Shown here: piece by piece, positions 7,975-13,855 of the stretch
Layout of the letters: every line of letters starts with the position of its first letter
Position numbering within the stretch: the stretch's first letter is position 1
Origin: an uncultured Clostridia bacterium
GTDB taxonomy: Bacteria; Bacillota; Clostridia; Christensenellales; UBA1242
Assembly: GCA_934776915.1 (NCBI GenBank)
Contig: CAKVNA010000003.1
Span: 1 to 20,149 of the forward strand
Reading direction: 5' to 3'
DNA: 20,149 bases
Made by a program: the position numbers and the translations under genes
Notes under the pieces: model-generated
The model's input: only the letters and a program-made list of their open reading frames with translations
The model's database searches: none
What the model was told of the DNA's origin: nothing

Positions 7975-7979
7975 AATAT
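7951..7979 (+). promoter_or_regulatory. Rightward promoter between xre and spo0A
   Basis: A perfect TTGACA (7951-7956) is followed after 17 bases by TAATAT (7974-7979). Transcription would start near 7986, about 390 bases before spo0A, making either a long spo0A leader or a separate short RNA. Confidence 0.6.
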
Positions 7980-7986
7980 GTAATAA

Positions 7987-8285
7987 ATTCATAAAAATTA
8001 TACAAGATAAGGGCTTATGAAAATTAGGATATAGGGAAAAGTTCTATAATATGGCGTTTGGGGTGGTTTTGCAAGCGGGAATTATGCTATATTTGACACA
8101 AAACACTCAAAAGTGAACAAAAAGTGGAGATATTGCGATTTTATTTTTCAAAACGATAAAATTAACAAAAATAACAGAGAATTTGGGCTTTTCTTTTAAA
8201 AAACATTTAAATTTCAGTGTAAATGTATGAAAATCAAATTTTCCGTCTTTTTTCGAGCAATTATACCCTTTAGGGACAGTGAATG
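7987..8285. other. Intergenic region with no recognisable gene
   Basis: About 300 bases upstream of spo0A contain no coding region with a ribosome site. There are scattered promoter-like words (TATAAT at 8045-8050, TTGACA at 8093-8098) without partners at the right spacing, and only weak hairpins. Confidence 0.5.
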
Positions 8286-8309
8286 ACAATATCTAACAGC
8301 GAATATTGT
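8286..8309. promoter_or_regulatory. Dyad ACAATAT-N10-ATATTGT upstream of spo0A
   Basis: The perfect 7+7 inverted repeat touches the -35 region of the spo0A promoter at its right end. Its spacer and right arm contain AGCGAATAT (8298-8306), which fits the sigma-H -10 consensus, but no good sigma-H -35 (AGGA-type) is at the right distance. It may be an operator. Confidence 0.4.
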
Positions 8310-8337
8310 TACCTTTTTTCTTATTCTGTGTTAGTAT
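8309..8337 (+). promoter_or_regulatory. spo0A proximal promoter, extended -10
   Basis: TTACCT (8309-8314), 17 bases, then TAGTAT (8332-8337) preceded by TGT, an extended -10 that can offset the poor -35. The leader is about 30 bases and carries AAAGGAGAT (8358-8366), eight bases before the ATG. Confidence 0.6.
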
Positions 8338-8373
8338 CTTTGTATCAACTAAATTTAAAAGGAGATCGGTTTT

Positions 8374-9126
8374 ATGATTAAAACAATATTACTTGATCAA
8401 AACGAAGAAAGCAGAAGAAGTTTGCGTGAGTTTTTGGAAAAAACGGGAAAATTTGAAATGATGGAGGAAGACGGCAACGGACAAAGTGGCTTGGAGAAAA
8501 TTGAAAAACATAAGCCAGATGTTGTGGCACTTGACATTGTGCTTGAAGGCTTTGACGGATATGAAGTTTTGGAACGCTTGAAAGCGTTTGTCGAAAGACC
8601 AAAAATACTTGTTCTCTCGTCACTCAAAAACGAGGGCTTCGCACAAAAGGCTGTTGACCTTGGAGCAGATTATGTTCTTGCAAAGCCAGTGGAAGAAGAA
8701 ATTGTTGCAAAAAGAATTGAAGAACTTGTGGGGCAAAGCGAAGTTTTGCGAGTTGACGGCAAACGCATGCCAAAGAATAGGGCTCTTGAAGAAAAGATTA
8801 GCAACATATTTATTACAGTTGGAATTCCAGCACACATAAAAGGTTATCAATTTTTGCGAGAGGCAATAAAAATGGCTATTGAGGAGCCAGATATTATAAA
8901 TTCAATTACAAAACAACTTTATCCTTCCATTGCAACAAGATTTTCAACCAGTGCAAGCAAGGTGGAAAGAGCAATTAGACATGCCATAGAAGTGGCTTGG
9001 AATAGAGGAAAAATTGAAAACATTAACAACCTTTTTGGCATAAAAGTTTATGACAGCAACGAAAAACCAACCAACGGAGAATTTATTGCTCTTGTTGCAG
9101 ATAAAATGCTTGTTGAAGGGGCTTAG
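8374..9126 (+). CDS. spo0A: Stage 0 sporulation master regulator Spo0A
   Basis: Spo0A is the phosphorylation-activated transcription factor that commits the cell to sporulation. The 250-residue protein has a receiver domain (1-120) with phospho-acceptor D54 (ALDIV) and conserved K104 (AKP), and an effector domain. The latter carries the highly conserved GIPAHIKGYQFLREAI, LYPSIATRFSTSASKVERAI and RHAIEVAWNRG segments that recognise 0A boxes. The DNA-binding half is canonical, but the receiver is divergent. The acidic pair of the phosphorylation pocket (DD in B. subtilis) is D8-Q9, the usual MP after the phospho-Asp region is LE, and the conserved Thr is S82. The start has a strong AAAGGAG. It is the only sporulation kinase target seen here; no kinase is in the window. 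Confidence 0.97.
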   Translation: MIKTILLDQNEESRRSLREFLEKTGKFEMMEEDGNGQSGLEKIEKHKPDVVALDIVLEGFDGYEVLERLKAFVERPKILVLSSLKNEGFAQKAVDLGADYVLAKPVEEEIVAKRIEELVGQSEVLRVDGKRMPKNRALEEKISNIFITVGIPAHIKGYQFLREAIKMAIEEPDIINSITKQLYPSIATRFSTSASKVERAIRHAIEVAWNRGKIENINNLFGIKVYDSNEKPTNGEFIALVADKMLVEGA

Positions 9127-9264
9127 TGGACTTCGCTTAGGGCAAAACAGTGTTTTATCCAAAAAAAATTGAAAATACATAAATAATTTTTAAAAAACTA
9201 GTTAAAATCACTTGTGTATTATAGAGAAATGTGATAAAAAGTTGCTGATTGTGAGGGAGAAAAA

Positions 9265-9756
9265 ATGAAACAAACATATATCAGATGCCCTAGGTGTGAA
9301 CTTAACTATATTTTGAAAAAAGATAAATATTGCAATGTCTGCAAAGCGGAGATGAAAGCCGTTGGAAATATGGGAACTGACGAGGATATGGACCTTGAAC
9401 TTTGCCCAATTTGCAAGACCAATTATATAAACGCTGACGAAGATATTTGTCCAGCGTGCGCAAAAGAGAGAGAAGAAGAGGAAGAAGATGCAGTTCCAAC
9501 TTCTGTTTGGGATACTTACACCTCTCCAGACGATGACGAAGGCTATAACGATGACGAGGACAGCGATATGGTGTCCATAACTAGGCTTGACGACAGCCCT
9601 CTTGATGATGACTCTTTGGACCTTGGTCTTGATGACGAAGACGAGCAAGAAGAAGTGGACGACGAGTCAACCGAGCCAGACGAAATTGACGAAGATTTTG
9701 ACGACATTGGTGACGATGACGACTCGGACGATGATGACGATGACGAGGATTTCTAA
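9265..9756 (+). CDS. Acidic protein with two zinc ribbons
   Basis: This 163-residue protein is not a family I can name. The first 66 residues are two tandem zinc ribbons with identical spacing, C8-C11...C23-C26 and C47-C50...C62-C65 (each CxxC-11 residues-CxxC), evidently an internal duplication. From residue about 68 onward the chain is low complexity and extremely acidic: roughly 53 of the last 96 residues are Asp or Glu, ending in a run of Asp. There is no signal peptide. The ribosome site (GAGGGAGA) is strong and a terminator follows directly, so it is a separate unit between spo0A and veg. Acidic tails of this kind can bind basic proteins or mimic nucleic acid, and the ribbons could bind RNA or protein; that is inference only. 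Confidence 0.85.
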   Translation: MKQTYIRCPRCELNYILKKDKYCNVCKAEMKAVGNMGTDEDMDLELCPICKTNYINADEDICPACAKEREEEEEDAVPTSVWDTYTSPDDDEGYNDDEDSDMVSITRLDDSPLDDDSLDLGLDDEDEQEEVDDESTEPDEIDEDFDDIGDDDDSDDDDDDEDF

Positions 9757-9760
9757 CATG

Positions 9761-9785
9761 ACCCCCTTGGGGGGTTTTTGTTTTT
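9761..9785 (+). terminator. Intrinsic terminator with C/G-only stem
   Basis: ACCCC (9761-9765) pairs with GGGGT (9771-9775) around CTTGG, followed by TTTTTGTTTTT. It starts four bases after the stop of the acidic zinc-ribbon gene. Confidence 0.85.
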
Positions 9786-9829
9786 AAGACTAATTTTCCA
9801 AATTTTGGGCATAATAGTTTGGGGGCAAA

Positions 9830-10108
9830 ATGAAAAGAGGTCTTTTAAACTTAAATGATATTAAAGAAAGAATAAATGCAATAAGAGGCGAGGAGATTGA
9901 CATTTCCATAAACCGTGGTAGAAGAAAAATTGAAACTTATCAGGGAATTGTCGAAAGCACTTATCCGTCAGTTTTTACGGTGCGGGTCTTAAGCGATAGC
10001 AATGTTAAGTCGGTCACTTGTTCATATTCAGATGTTTTGTGTGGTGATGTTAAAATTAACGGCAACGAAGAAGAAGCAATAAAAACACAAGCAGAAAGCA
10101 AAATTTAA
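9830..10108 (+). CDS. veg: Veg protein
   Basis: This 92-residue protein matches Veg (DUF1021; 86 residues in B. subtilis): LNDIKERINAIRGEEIDISI, then RGRRKIETYQGIVESTYPSVF and a beta-rich C-terminal half with TVRVLSDSN and SYSDVLCGDVKI. The fold is a small SH3-like barrel. In B. subtilis veg is very strongly expressed and its product promotes biofilm matrix genes by opposing SinR; an RNA polymerase association has also been described. Veg in B. subtilis lies downstream of ksgA and yabG, which fits the gene order here with insertions. The start follows TTGGGGGC, an unusual G-rich ribosome site. It is a single-gene unit between two terminators. Family certain, role inferred. Confidence 0.93.
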   Translation: MKRGLLNLNDIKERINAIRGEEIDISINRGRRKIETYQGIVESTYPSVFTVRVLSDSNVKSVTCSYSDVLCGDVKINGNEEEAIKTQAESKI

Positions 10109-10137
10109 AAAAGTTTTTTCAAATTGGAATAATTTTG

Positions 10138-10183
10138 AAAGTTGTTTTGTATTTATGTAACAATCAGCAAGACAACTTTTTTT
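10138..10183 (+). terminator. Intrinsic terminator of veg
   Basis: AAAGTTGTTTT (10138-10148) pairs with AAGACAACTTT (10169-10179; one G-U) around a 20-base loop, running into a T tract (10177-10183). The tract overlaps the earliest TTG that could start the next gene. Confidence 0.7.
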
Positions 10184-10208
10184 GTTGCCGAAATTGGAGG
10201 GTAGAAAT

Positions 10209-11720
10209 TTGGAAAACGCAAACGAACTTAACATTGCAACAAGCAAAAGAGTGGGTGACCTTGAAATCACAAACACAGTGGGGGTTTTGGGGGAAGGTGA
10301 AAGAATTACAAAAGTGCTGACTGCAACATCTCAGCCACGAATCGAAAAAATTTCAACCTCTATGGGTGAAGCAAAGGTTGAAGGAAAGATTTGCTATAAC
10401 TTTTTGGTGCAACAAGAAAACGGGGAAATAGTCAATATAAATAGGGAAGAAAACTTTGTCGGAAGTTATCAAAACGATAGCATAAAAGAAGGCTGTGAAG
10501 TTTTTGGCAAGGCTATGCTTGTTGACTTGTCCACAGACGGCTCTGCTGGTGATGACATAAGATACACAAGCAAAATTAAAGTTACACTTTTTGCAGTGTG
10601 TCATGATGCGGGCATTGCTTGTGCAGTGGCTCCAGATGGGGTGTTTGTTAAGGAAGAAGAAACCTCATATATGTCCTTTGCGGGCAAGTTTGACACTACG
10701 GCAAACATTTTCTTTGACTTGCAAAAAGACAGCAAAATAAGCCGTGTTCTGTGCGTCAGAAACTATGCTACAATCAAAAATGTCATTCCGTCAGACGGCT
10801 ACTTTGCAGTGTCGGGCGAAGTGTATTCAAATGTTGTTTATCAAACAGAAGACGGCAAACTTAGAAGCATGTTCAAGCAAAATCAATTTCAAGAAGAAAT
10901 TGCAGGAAACGACATAACAAGAGATTCACTTGTTGAAGCGTGGGTTTTGGCTGGCTGCGGCAATGTGGAAGAAAATGCGGACAGAAATGTGTTTGAAGTG
11001 TCAATTCCTTTGTATATTGAAGGTTTGGTGTATAACAAGCAAGCACAAAATTGCACTGTTGACGCTTTCAGCCCAAAGTGTGAAGTGAAACTTACAACCA
11101 CAAGTTTTGAACAAACAGAATTTGAAGCAACAAGACAATTTGACGAAAATGTCTTAACAACTTTTGCAGTGCCAGAAGGCGTGCCACCTATTGACAAAAT
11201 TTTGACCACGACGCCAAATAACATTACAATAATAAATCAAGTGGCAAAACAAGGCGAAGTGACATTTGAAGGCATCGCAAACATTAACATTGTGTTCGAA
11301 ACAGCAGACGATGACGACAATATTTCAATTAACTCACTTGATGTTGAAGTGCCTTACTCAATCGCCTACACCTCACAAGACATTGTGGAAAACGGCAATA
11401 TCTTTGCCACAGCAAGCATTGGTGATGTGAATGTTAAAGCAAAGCGTGGGGGCGAACTTGAAATACTTGCAGAAGTGAATATAAACTTTGCTCAAAACAA
11501 AAATTATACCAATGCAGTGACCACAGCAATTACCCTTGGGGAAGAAAAACCTCAAAAAGACTGGGCTCTTGAAATTTATCTTGCGCACGAAGGGCAAACC
11601 TTGTGGGACGTGGCAAAAGAACTTAATGTGCCAATGTCCACACTGGTGGAACAAAACGGTGAATTGTCACTTCCACTTGCAGACGGGCAAAAGATTGTTG
11701 CATACAACCAAGAAAGATAA
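10209..11720 (+). CDS. sipL: SipL-like spore morphogenetic protein (DUF3794 repeats + LysM)
   Basis: The start is taken as TTG 10209 because GGAGGG (10196-10201) lies seven bases before it. The earlier TTG at 10182 sits inside the veg terminator. The protein is then 503 residues, close to the roughly 520 of C. difficile SipL. Three beta-rich DUF3794/SPOCS-type units are suggested (about 20-160, 165-310, 330-440). The C-terminus is a LysM domain (AHEGQTLWDVAKELNVPMST ... LPLADGQKIVAY). In C. difficile SipL binds SpoIVA through its LysM domain and is needed to encase the forespore in coat; it is made in the mother cell. No signal peptide is present, as expected. I could not find a clear sigma-E promoter. 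Family clear; orthology to SipL is likely from architecture and length. Confidence 0.85.
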   Translation: MENANELNIATSKRVGDLEITNTVGVLGEGERITKVLTATSQPRIEKISTSMGEAKVEGKICYNFLVQQENGEIVNINREENFVGSYQNDSIKEGCEVFGKAMLVDLSTDGSAGDDIRYTSKIKVTLFAVCHDAGIACAVAPDGVFVKEEETSYMSFAGKFDTTANIFFDLQKDSKISRVLCVRNYATIKNVIPSDGYFAVSGEVYSNVVYQTEDGKLRSMFKQNQFQEEIAGNDITRDSLVEAWVLAGCGNVEENADRNVFEVSIPLYIEGLVYNKQAQNCTVDAFSPKCEVKLTTTSFEQTEFEATRQFDENVLTTFAVPEGVPPIDKILTTTPNNITIINQVAKQGEVTFEGIANINIVFETADDDDNISINSLDVEVPYSIAYTSQDIVENGNIFATASIGDVNVKAKRGGELEILAEVNINFAQNKNYTNAVTTAITLGEEKPQKDWALEIYLAHEGQTLWDVAKELNVPMSTLVEQNGELSLPLADGQKIVAYNQER

Positions 11721-11751
11721 AAAACTCCCTTCGGGGAGTTTTTTATCTTTC
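11712..11751. terminator. Long bidirectional terminator, 18-bp stem with UUCG loop
   Basis: GAAAGATAAAAAACTCCC (11712-11729) pairs perfectly with 11734-11751 around TTCG, a C(UUCG)G tetraloop. The stem includes the last two sense codons and stop of the sipL-like gene. A and T tracts flank the GC core on both sides, so it can stop transcription in either direction. Confidence 0.92.
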
Positions 11752-11922
11752 AATGATATTCACTTCGTGAATGGTATTTGCTTTGCAAATGATATTCGCC
11801 TTGTGTGCAAGTCGAATGATATTTTCCCGCACCCGCAAACTGCGGAAAGCGAGAAAGTGATTGGCTCTGCGAGGCAGTTTAATTGGCAACAGCGTTGCAT
11901 TGGCGGTTCTGTGAAGCAGTTT
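11752..11922. repeat. Array of short palindromes (hairpin mosaic)
   Basis: The left part is three 18-base units beginning AATGATATT or AATGGTATT (11752, 11770, 11788). Each contains a small palindrome: ATTCAC-TTC-GTGAAT, ATTTGC-TTT-GCAAAT, and ATTCG.CTTG-TGTG-CAAG.CGAAT. A fourth AATGATATT is at 11815. The right part has CCGCA-AAC-TGCGG (11833-11845), CTGC-GAG-GCAG (11867-11877), GCAAC-AGC-GTTGC (11886-11898) and a diverged copy of the second (11905-11922). ATTGGC recurs at 11860, 11882 and 11899. No coding sequence is supported. Similar AATGATATT palindrome strings are common between genes in gut Firmicutes, by my recollection. Confidence 0.75.
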
Positions 11923-11941
11923 GGTGCGATATAAATTCTTC

Positions 11942-11970
11942 TTTTCAAATGAAAAAGAATGTGATATAAT
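11942..11970 (+). promoter_or_regulatory. mrnC promoter, extended -10, apparently leaderless
   Basis: TTTTCA (11942-11947), 17 bases, then TATAAT (11965-11970) preceded by TGA. The predicted +1 is 11977, the A of the mrnC ATG. There is no ribosome-binding site. Confidence 0.75.
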
Positions 11971-11976
11971 GCTGGC

Positions 11977-12459
11977 ATGGAAAAGAAAGAAATAGATTGT
12001 GTGGAAAGTCTTGAAAAACTTAATATGGGAGCAGGGGCGGAAATGGTGGCTCATGCAAGGGAAGAAAGTTCGCTTAGTCTTGCTTTTTTGGGGGATAGTG
12101 TGTGGACACTTCTTGTGCGAGATTATTTTTGCCAAAAGACAACTTTTAAGAACAACAATCTTCACAAACTATGCACAAAGTTTGTTAAGGCAAGTTTTCA
12201 GGCAAGAGCGGTGGAACAAATTATGGAGTTTCTTTCTGACGAGGAATTGGGAGTTTTTAGGCGGGCAAGAAACACCAAAATGGCAACTGTATCCAAAAAT
12301 TCTAGCTTAGCTGACTACAAATATGCAACGGGTTTTGAGGCTTTATTGGGCTATCACTATTTGACGGGCAATTTTGGGCGTATAAAGTGGGTTTTTGAGC
12401 AGTCTGTGGGTGAGTTTGATAAATCTCTTGAAAGTTACGAAAAGGGGAAAAGAAAATGA
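11977..12459 (+). CDS. mrnC: Mini-ribonuclease III (MrnC)
   Basis: This is a 160-residue RNase III catalytic domain without a double-stranded-RNA-binding domain, the hallmark of Mini-III. The signature LAFLGDSVWTLLVRDY carries catalytic D40, and the second metal-binding site is E121 in GFEALLGYHYL. The conserved ARNTK is at 97-101. In B. subtilis MrnC trims the 5' and 3' ends of 23S rRNA. Bacillus has the order cysS-mrnC-rlmB-yacP-sigH; here mrnC heads mrnC-rlmB-sigH, with cysS and yacP absent from the window. The stop overlaps the rlmB start by four bases. The start codon coincides with the predicted transcription start. Confidence 0.95.
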   Translation: MEKKEIDCVESLEKLNMGAGAEMVAHAREESSLSLAFLGDSVWTLLVRDYFCQKTTFKNNNLHKLCTKFVKASFQARAVEQIMEFLSDEELGVFRRARNTKMATVSKNSSLADYKYATGFEALLGYHYLTGNFGRIKWVFEQSVGEFDKSLESYEKGKRK

Positions 12460-13172
12460 TTATAAGTGGCAAAAACAGTGTGTATGAAGCACTTGTTGCG
12501 GGCAAAACAATAAACAAAGTTATGCTTGATAATAGCAAAATGGACGATTTTTCAAAAAAGATTGTGGAATTGTGCAAAAAATCTCACACAAGGTTTGATT
12601 TTGTGCAAAGAAAGTCGCTTGACAAGTTGTCAGAACATCATCAAGGGGTGGTGGCAGAGATAACAGATTTTTGCTATTGTGATGTGGAAGATATTTTAAG
12701 TAGCAAAGACGAAAAGGGCAGTTTTATTGTCATTCTTGACGGGGTACAAGACCCACACAACTTTGGAAGCATTATTCGTGTGTGTGAGTGTGCGGGCGTT
12801 GACGGAATAATTATTGAATCTAGAAGAAGTTGTGCTGTGAATGAAACAGTGTTTAAGACTAGTTGCGGGGCGATAAATCACATGAAAATTGCCAAGGTAA
12901 ATAACATTAACGACCAAATAAAGAAGTTGCAAGAAAAGGGCGTTTGGGTGTATTGTGCCGAGGCTGACGGGGATGATATTTACAAAACAAATCTAACTGG
13001 CAACATTGCCATAGTTATGGGTAGTGAAGGCTTTGGCGTGGGAACGCTTACTCGCAAACTTTGTGACGGAACTCTGTCACTTCCAATGTTTGGCAAGGTG
13101 AATTCGCTTAATGTTTCCACAGCGACAAGTGCCATGGTTTATGAAATTGTCCGTCAAAGACAAACAAAGTAA
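12456..13172 (+). CDS. rlmB: 23S rRNA (guanosine-2'-O)-methyltransferase, RlmB/TrmH (SPOUT) family
   Basis: This 238-residue SPOUT-class methyltransferase has a short N-terminal substrate-binding domain (ISGKNSVYEAL...HHQGVVAEI) and a C-terminal knotted SAM domain. The three family motifs are visible: motif 1 DPHNFGSIIRVCEC with N102 and R108, motif 2 IVMGSEGFGV, and motif 3 LPMFGKVNSLNVSTATSAMV. RlmB methylates G2251 of 23S rRNA in E. coli; Gram-positive YacO proteins next to mrnC are assigned the same or a related site. It is translationally coupled to mrnC (ATGA overlap), with AAGGGG as ribosome site, so two RNA-maturation enzymes are co-expressed. The exact nucleotide is inferred. Confidence 0.93.
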   Translation: MIISGKNSVYEALVAGKTINKVMLDNSKMDDFSKKIVELCKKSHTRFDFVQRKSLDKLSEHHQGVVAEITDFCYCDVEDILSSKDEKGSFIVILDGVQDPHNFGSIIRVCECAGVDGIIIESRRSCAVNETVFKTSCGAINHMKIAKVNNINDQIKKLQEKGVWVYCAEADGDDIYKTNLTGNIAIVMGSEGFGVGTLTRKLCDGTLSLPMFGKVNSLNVSTATSAMVYEIVRQRQTK

Positions 13173-13176
13173 ATTG

Positions 13177-13205
13177 TTGCAAATGTGCAATGTTTTTGAT
13201 ATAAT
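13177..13205 (+). promoter_or_regulatory. sigH promoter, extended -10, very short leader
   Basis: TTGCAA (13177-13182), 17 bases, then TATAAT (13200-13205) preceded by TGA. The predicted +1 is 13212, so the leader is only GGAAGAAA, with the ribosome site at its very 5' end. Confidence 0.75.
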
Positions 13206-13219
13206 ATAAACGGAAGAAA

Positions 13220-13855
13220 ATGGAAGAAAAATATTTTAACCTTGATGACATTGAAATATTAAAAAAGGCAAGGGGTGGTGATGAAGTTGCGCTAAATGAA
13301 CTTATGTCACGCTACAAACCACTTGTCACTCGTGTTTCACGCAAATATTTTCTTGCAAATGCCGAACCAAGTGACCTTTTGCAAGAGGGAATGATTGGAC
13401 TTTTTAAGGCTTATAGGAGCTTTGACGAAAAATCTGGGACTTCCTTTAAGACCTTTGCCACACTTTGCATAACTCGTCAAATTCAACAAGCTCTAACGCA
13501 TGATGCAAGGCAAAAAAACATTCCAATGCAAGCATATTTATCCATAAACAATCAAGGGAAAGTGCTTTTGTGCGAAAATGAAGATATTGATGACTCAAAC
13601 GAAGAAAACGGATTTTATATAGAAGCTCGTGAGCTTTCCCCCGAGGAAACTGTGCTTTTTAGGGAAAAACTTCAAGAAACGGGGCGAGTTATTGACAAGC
13701 TTTTAAGCCCACTTGAAAAGCGTGTTCTTGGAAGTTACATATCGGGACATAATTATCAAGAAATTTCAAAAATTATGAACAAACAGCCAAAAAGCATTGA
13801 CAATGCTTTGCAAAGGATTAAAATAAAGTTAAGAGATTTAAAAGGAGCGGACTAA
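13220..13855 (+). CDS. sigH: RNA polymerase sporulation sigma factor SigH
   Basis: Sigma-H drives early sporulation genes and in Bacillus raises spo0A expression. The 211-residue protein has region 2 (DLLQEGMIGLFKAYRSFD at 52-69, with TSFKTFATLCITRQIQQAL for -10 recognition). Its diagnostic stretch RQKNIPMQAYLSI parallels RQKHIPLNSYASL of B. subtilis SigH. Region 4 (about 157-208) includes LSPLEKRVLGSYISGHNYQE and KSIDNALQRIKIKL. Length is close to the 218 of B. subtilis. Location downstream of mrnC-rlmB supports the call over other sigma-70-like factors. It has its own promoter, and its stop overlaps the dnaX start by one base, so dnaX and ybaB are probably in the same transcript. Confidence 0.95.
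   Translation: MEEKYFNLDDIEILKKARGGDEVALNELMSRYKPLVTRVSRKYFLANAEPSDLLQEGMIGLFKAYRSFDEKSGTSFKTFATLCITRQIQQALTHDARQKNIPMQAYLSINNQGKVLLCENEDIDDSNEENGFYIEARELSPEETVLFREKLQETGRVIDKLLSPLEKRVLGSYISGHNYQEISKIMNKQPKSIDNALQRIKIKLRDLKGAD

Noticed and set aside
8045..8116. A 21-residue reading frame (MAFGVVLQAG...) right after a TATAAT
   Set aside because: The ATG touches the -10 hexamer, so it could not be in the transcript; no -35 and no ribosome site.
8229..8253. GAAAA/TTTTC hairpin followed by six T, as a terminator before spo0A
   Set aside because: The stem is only five A/T-rich pairs and the T run is separated from it by four bases.
8252..8260. TTCGAGCAA upstream of spo0A as a reverse 0A box
   Set aside because: It has an extra base compared with TTCGACAA and matches the 0A consensus poorly.
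9135..9168. Palindrome GGGCAAAACA-G-TGTTTTATCC after spo0A as its terminator
   Set aside because: On the plus strand it is followed by A, not T, and the arms match imperfectly; I could not support a terminator for spo0A here.
11752..11922. CRISPR array
   Set aside because: The units are 18 bases with no unique spacers of constant length and no cas genes; they are small palindromes.
11743..12165. Minus-strand open frames across the palindrome array and mrnC 5' end
   Set aside because: They arise from translating the palindromic repeats, have no ribosome site and run antisense into mrnC.
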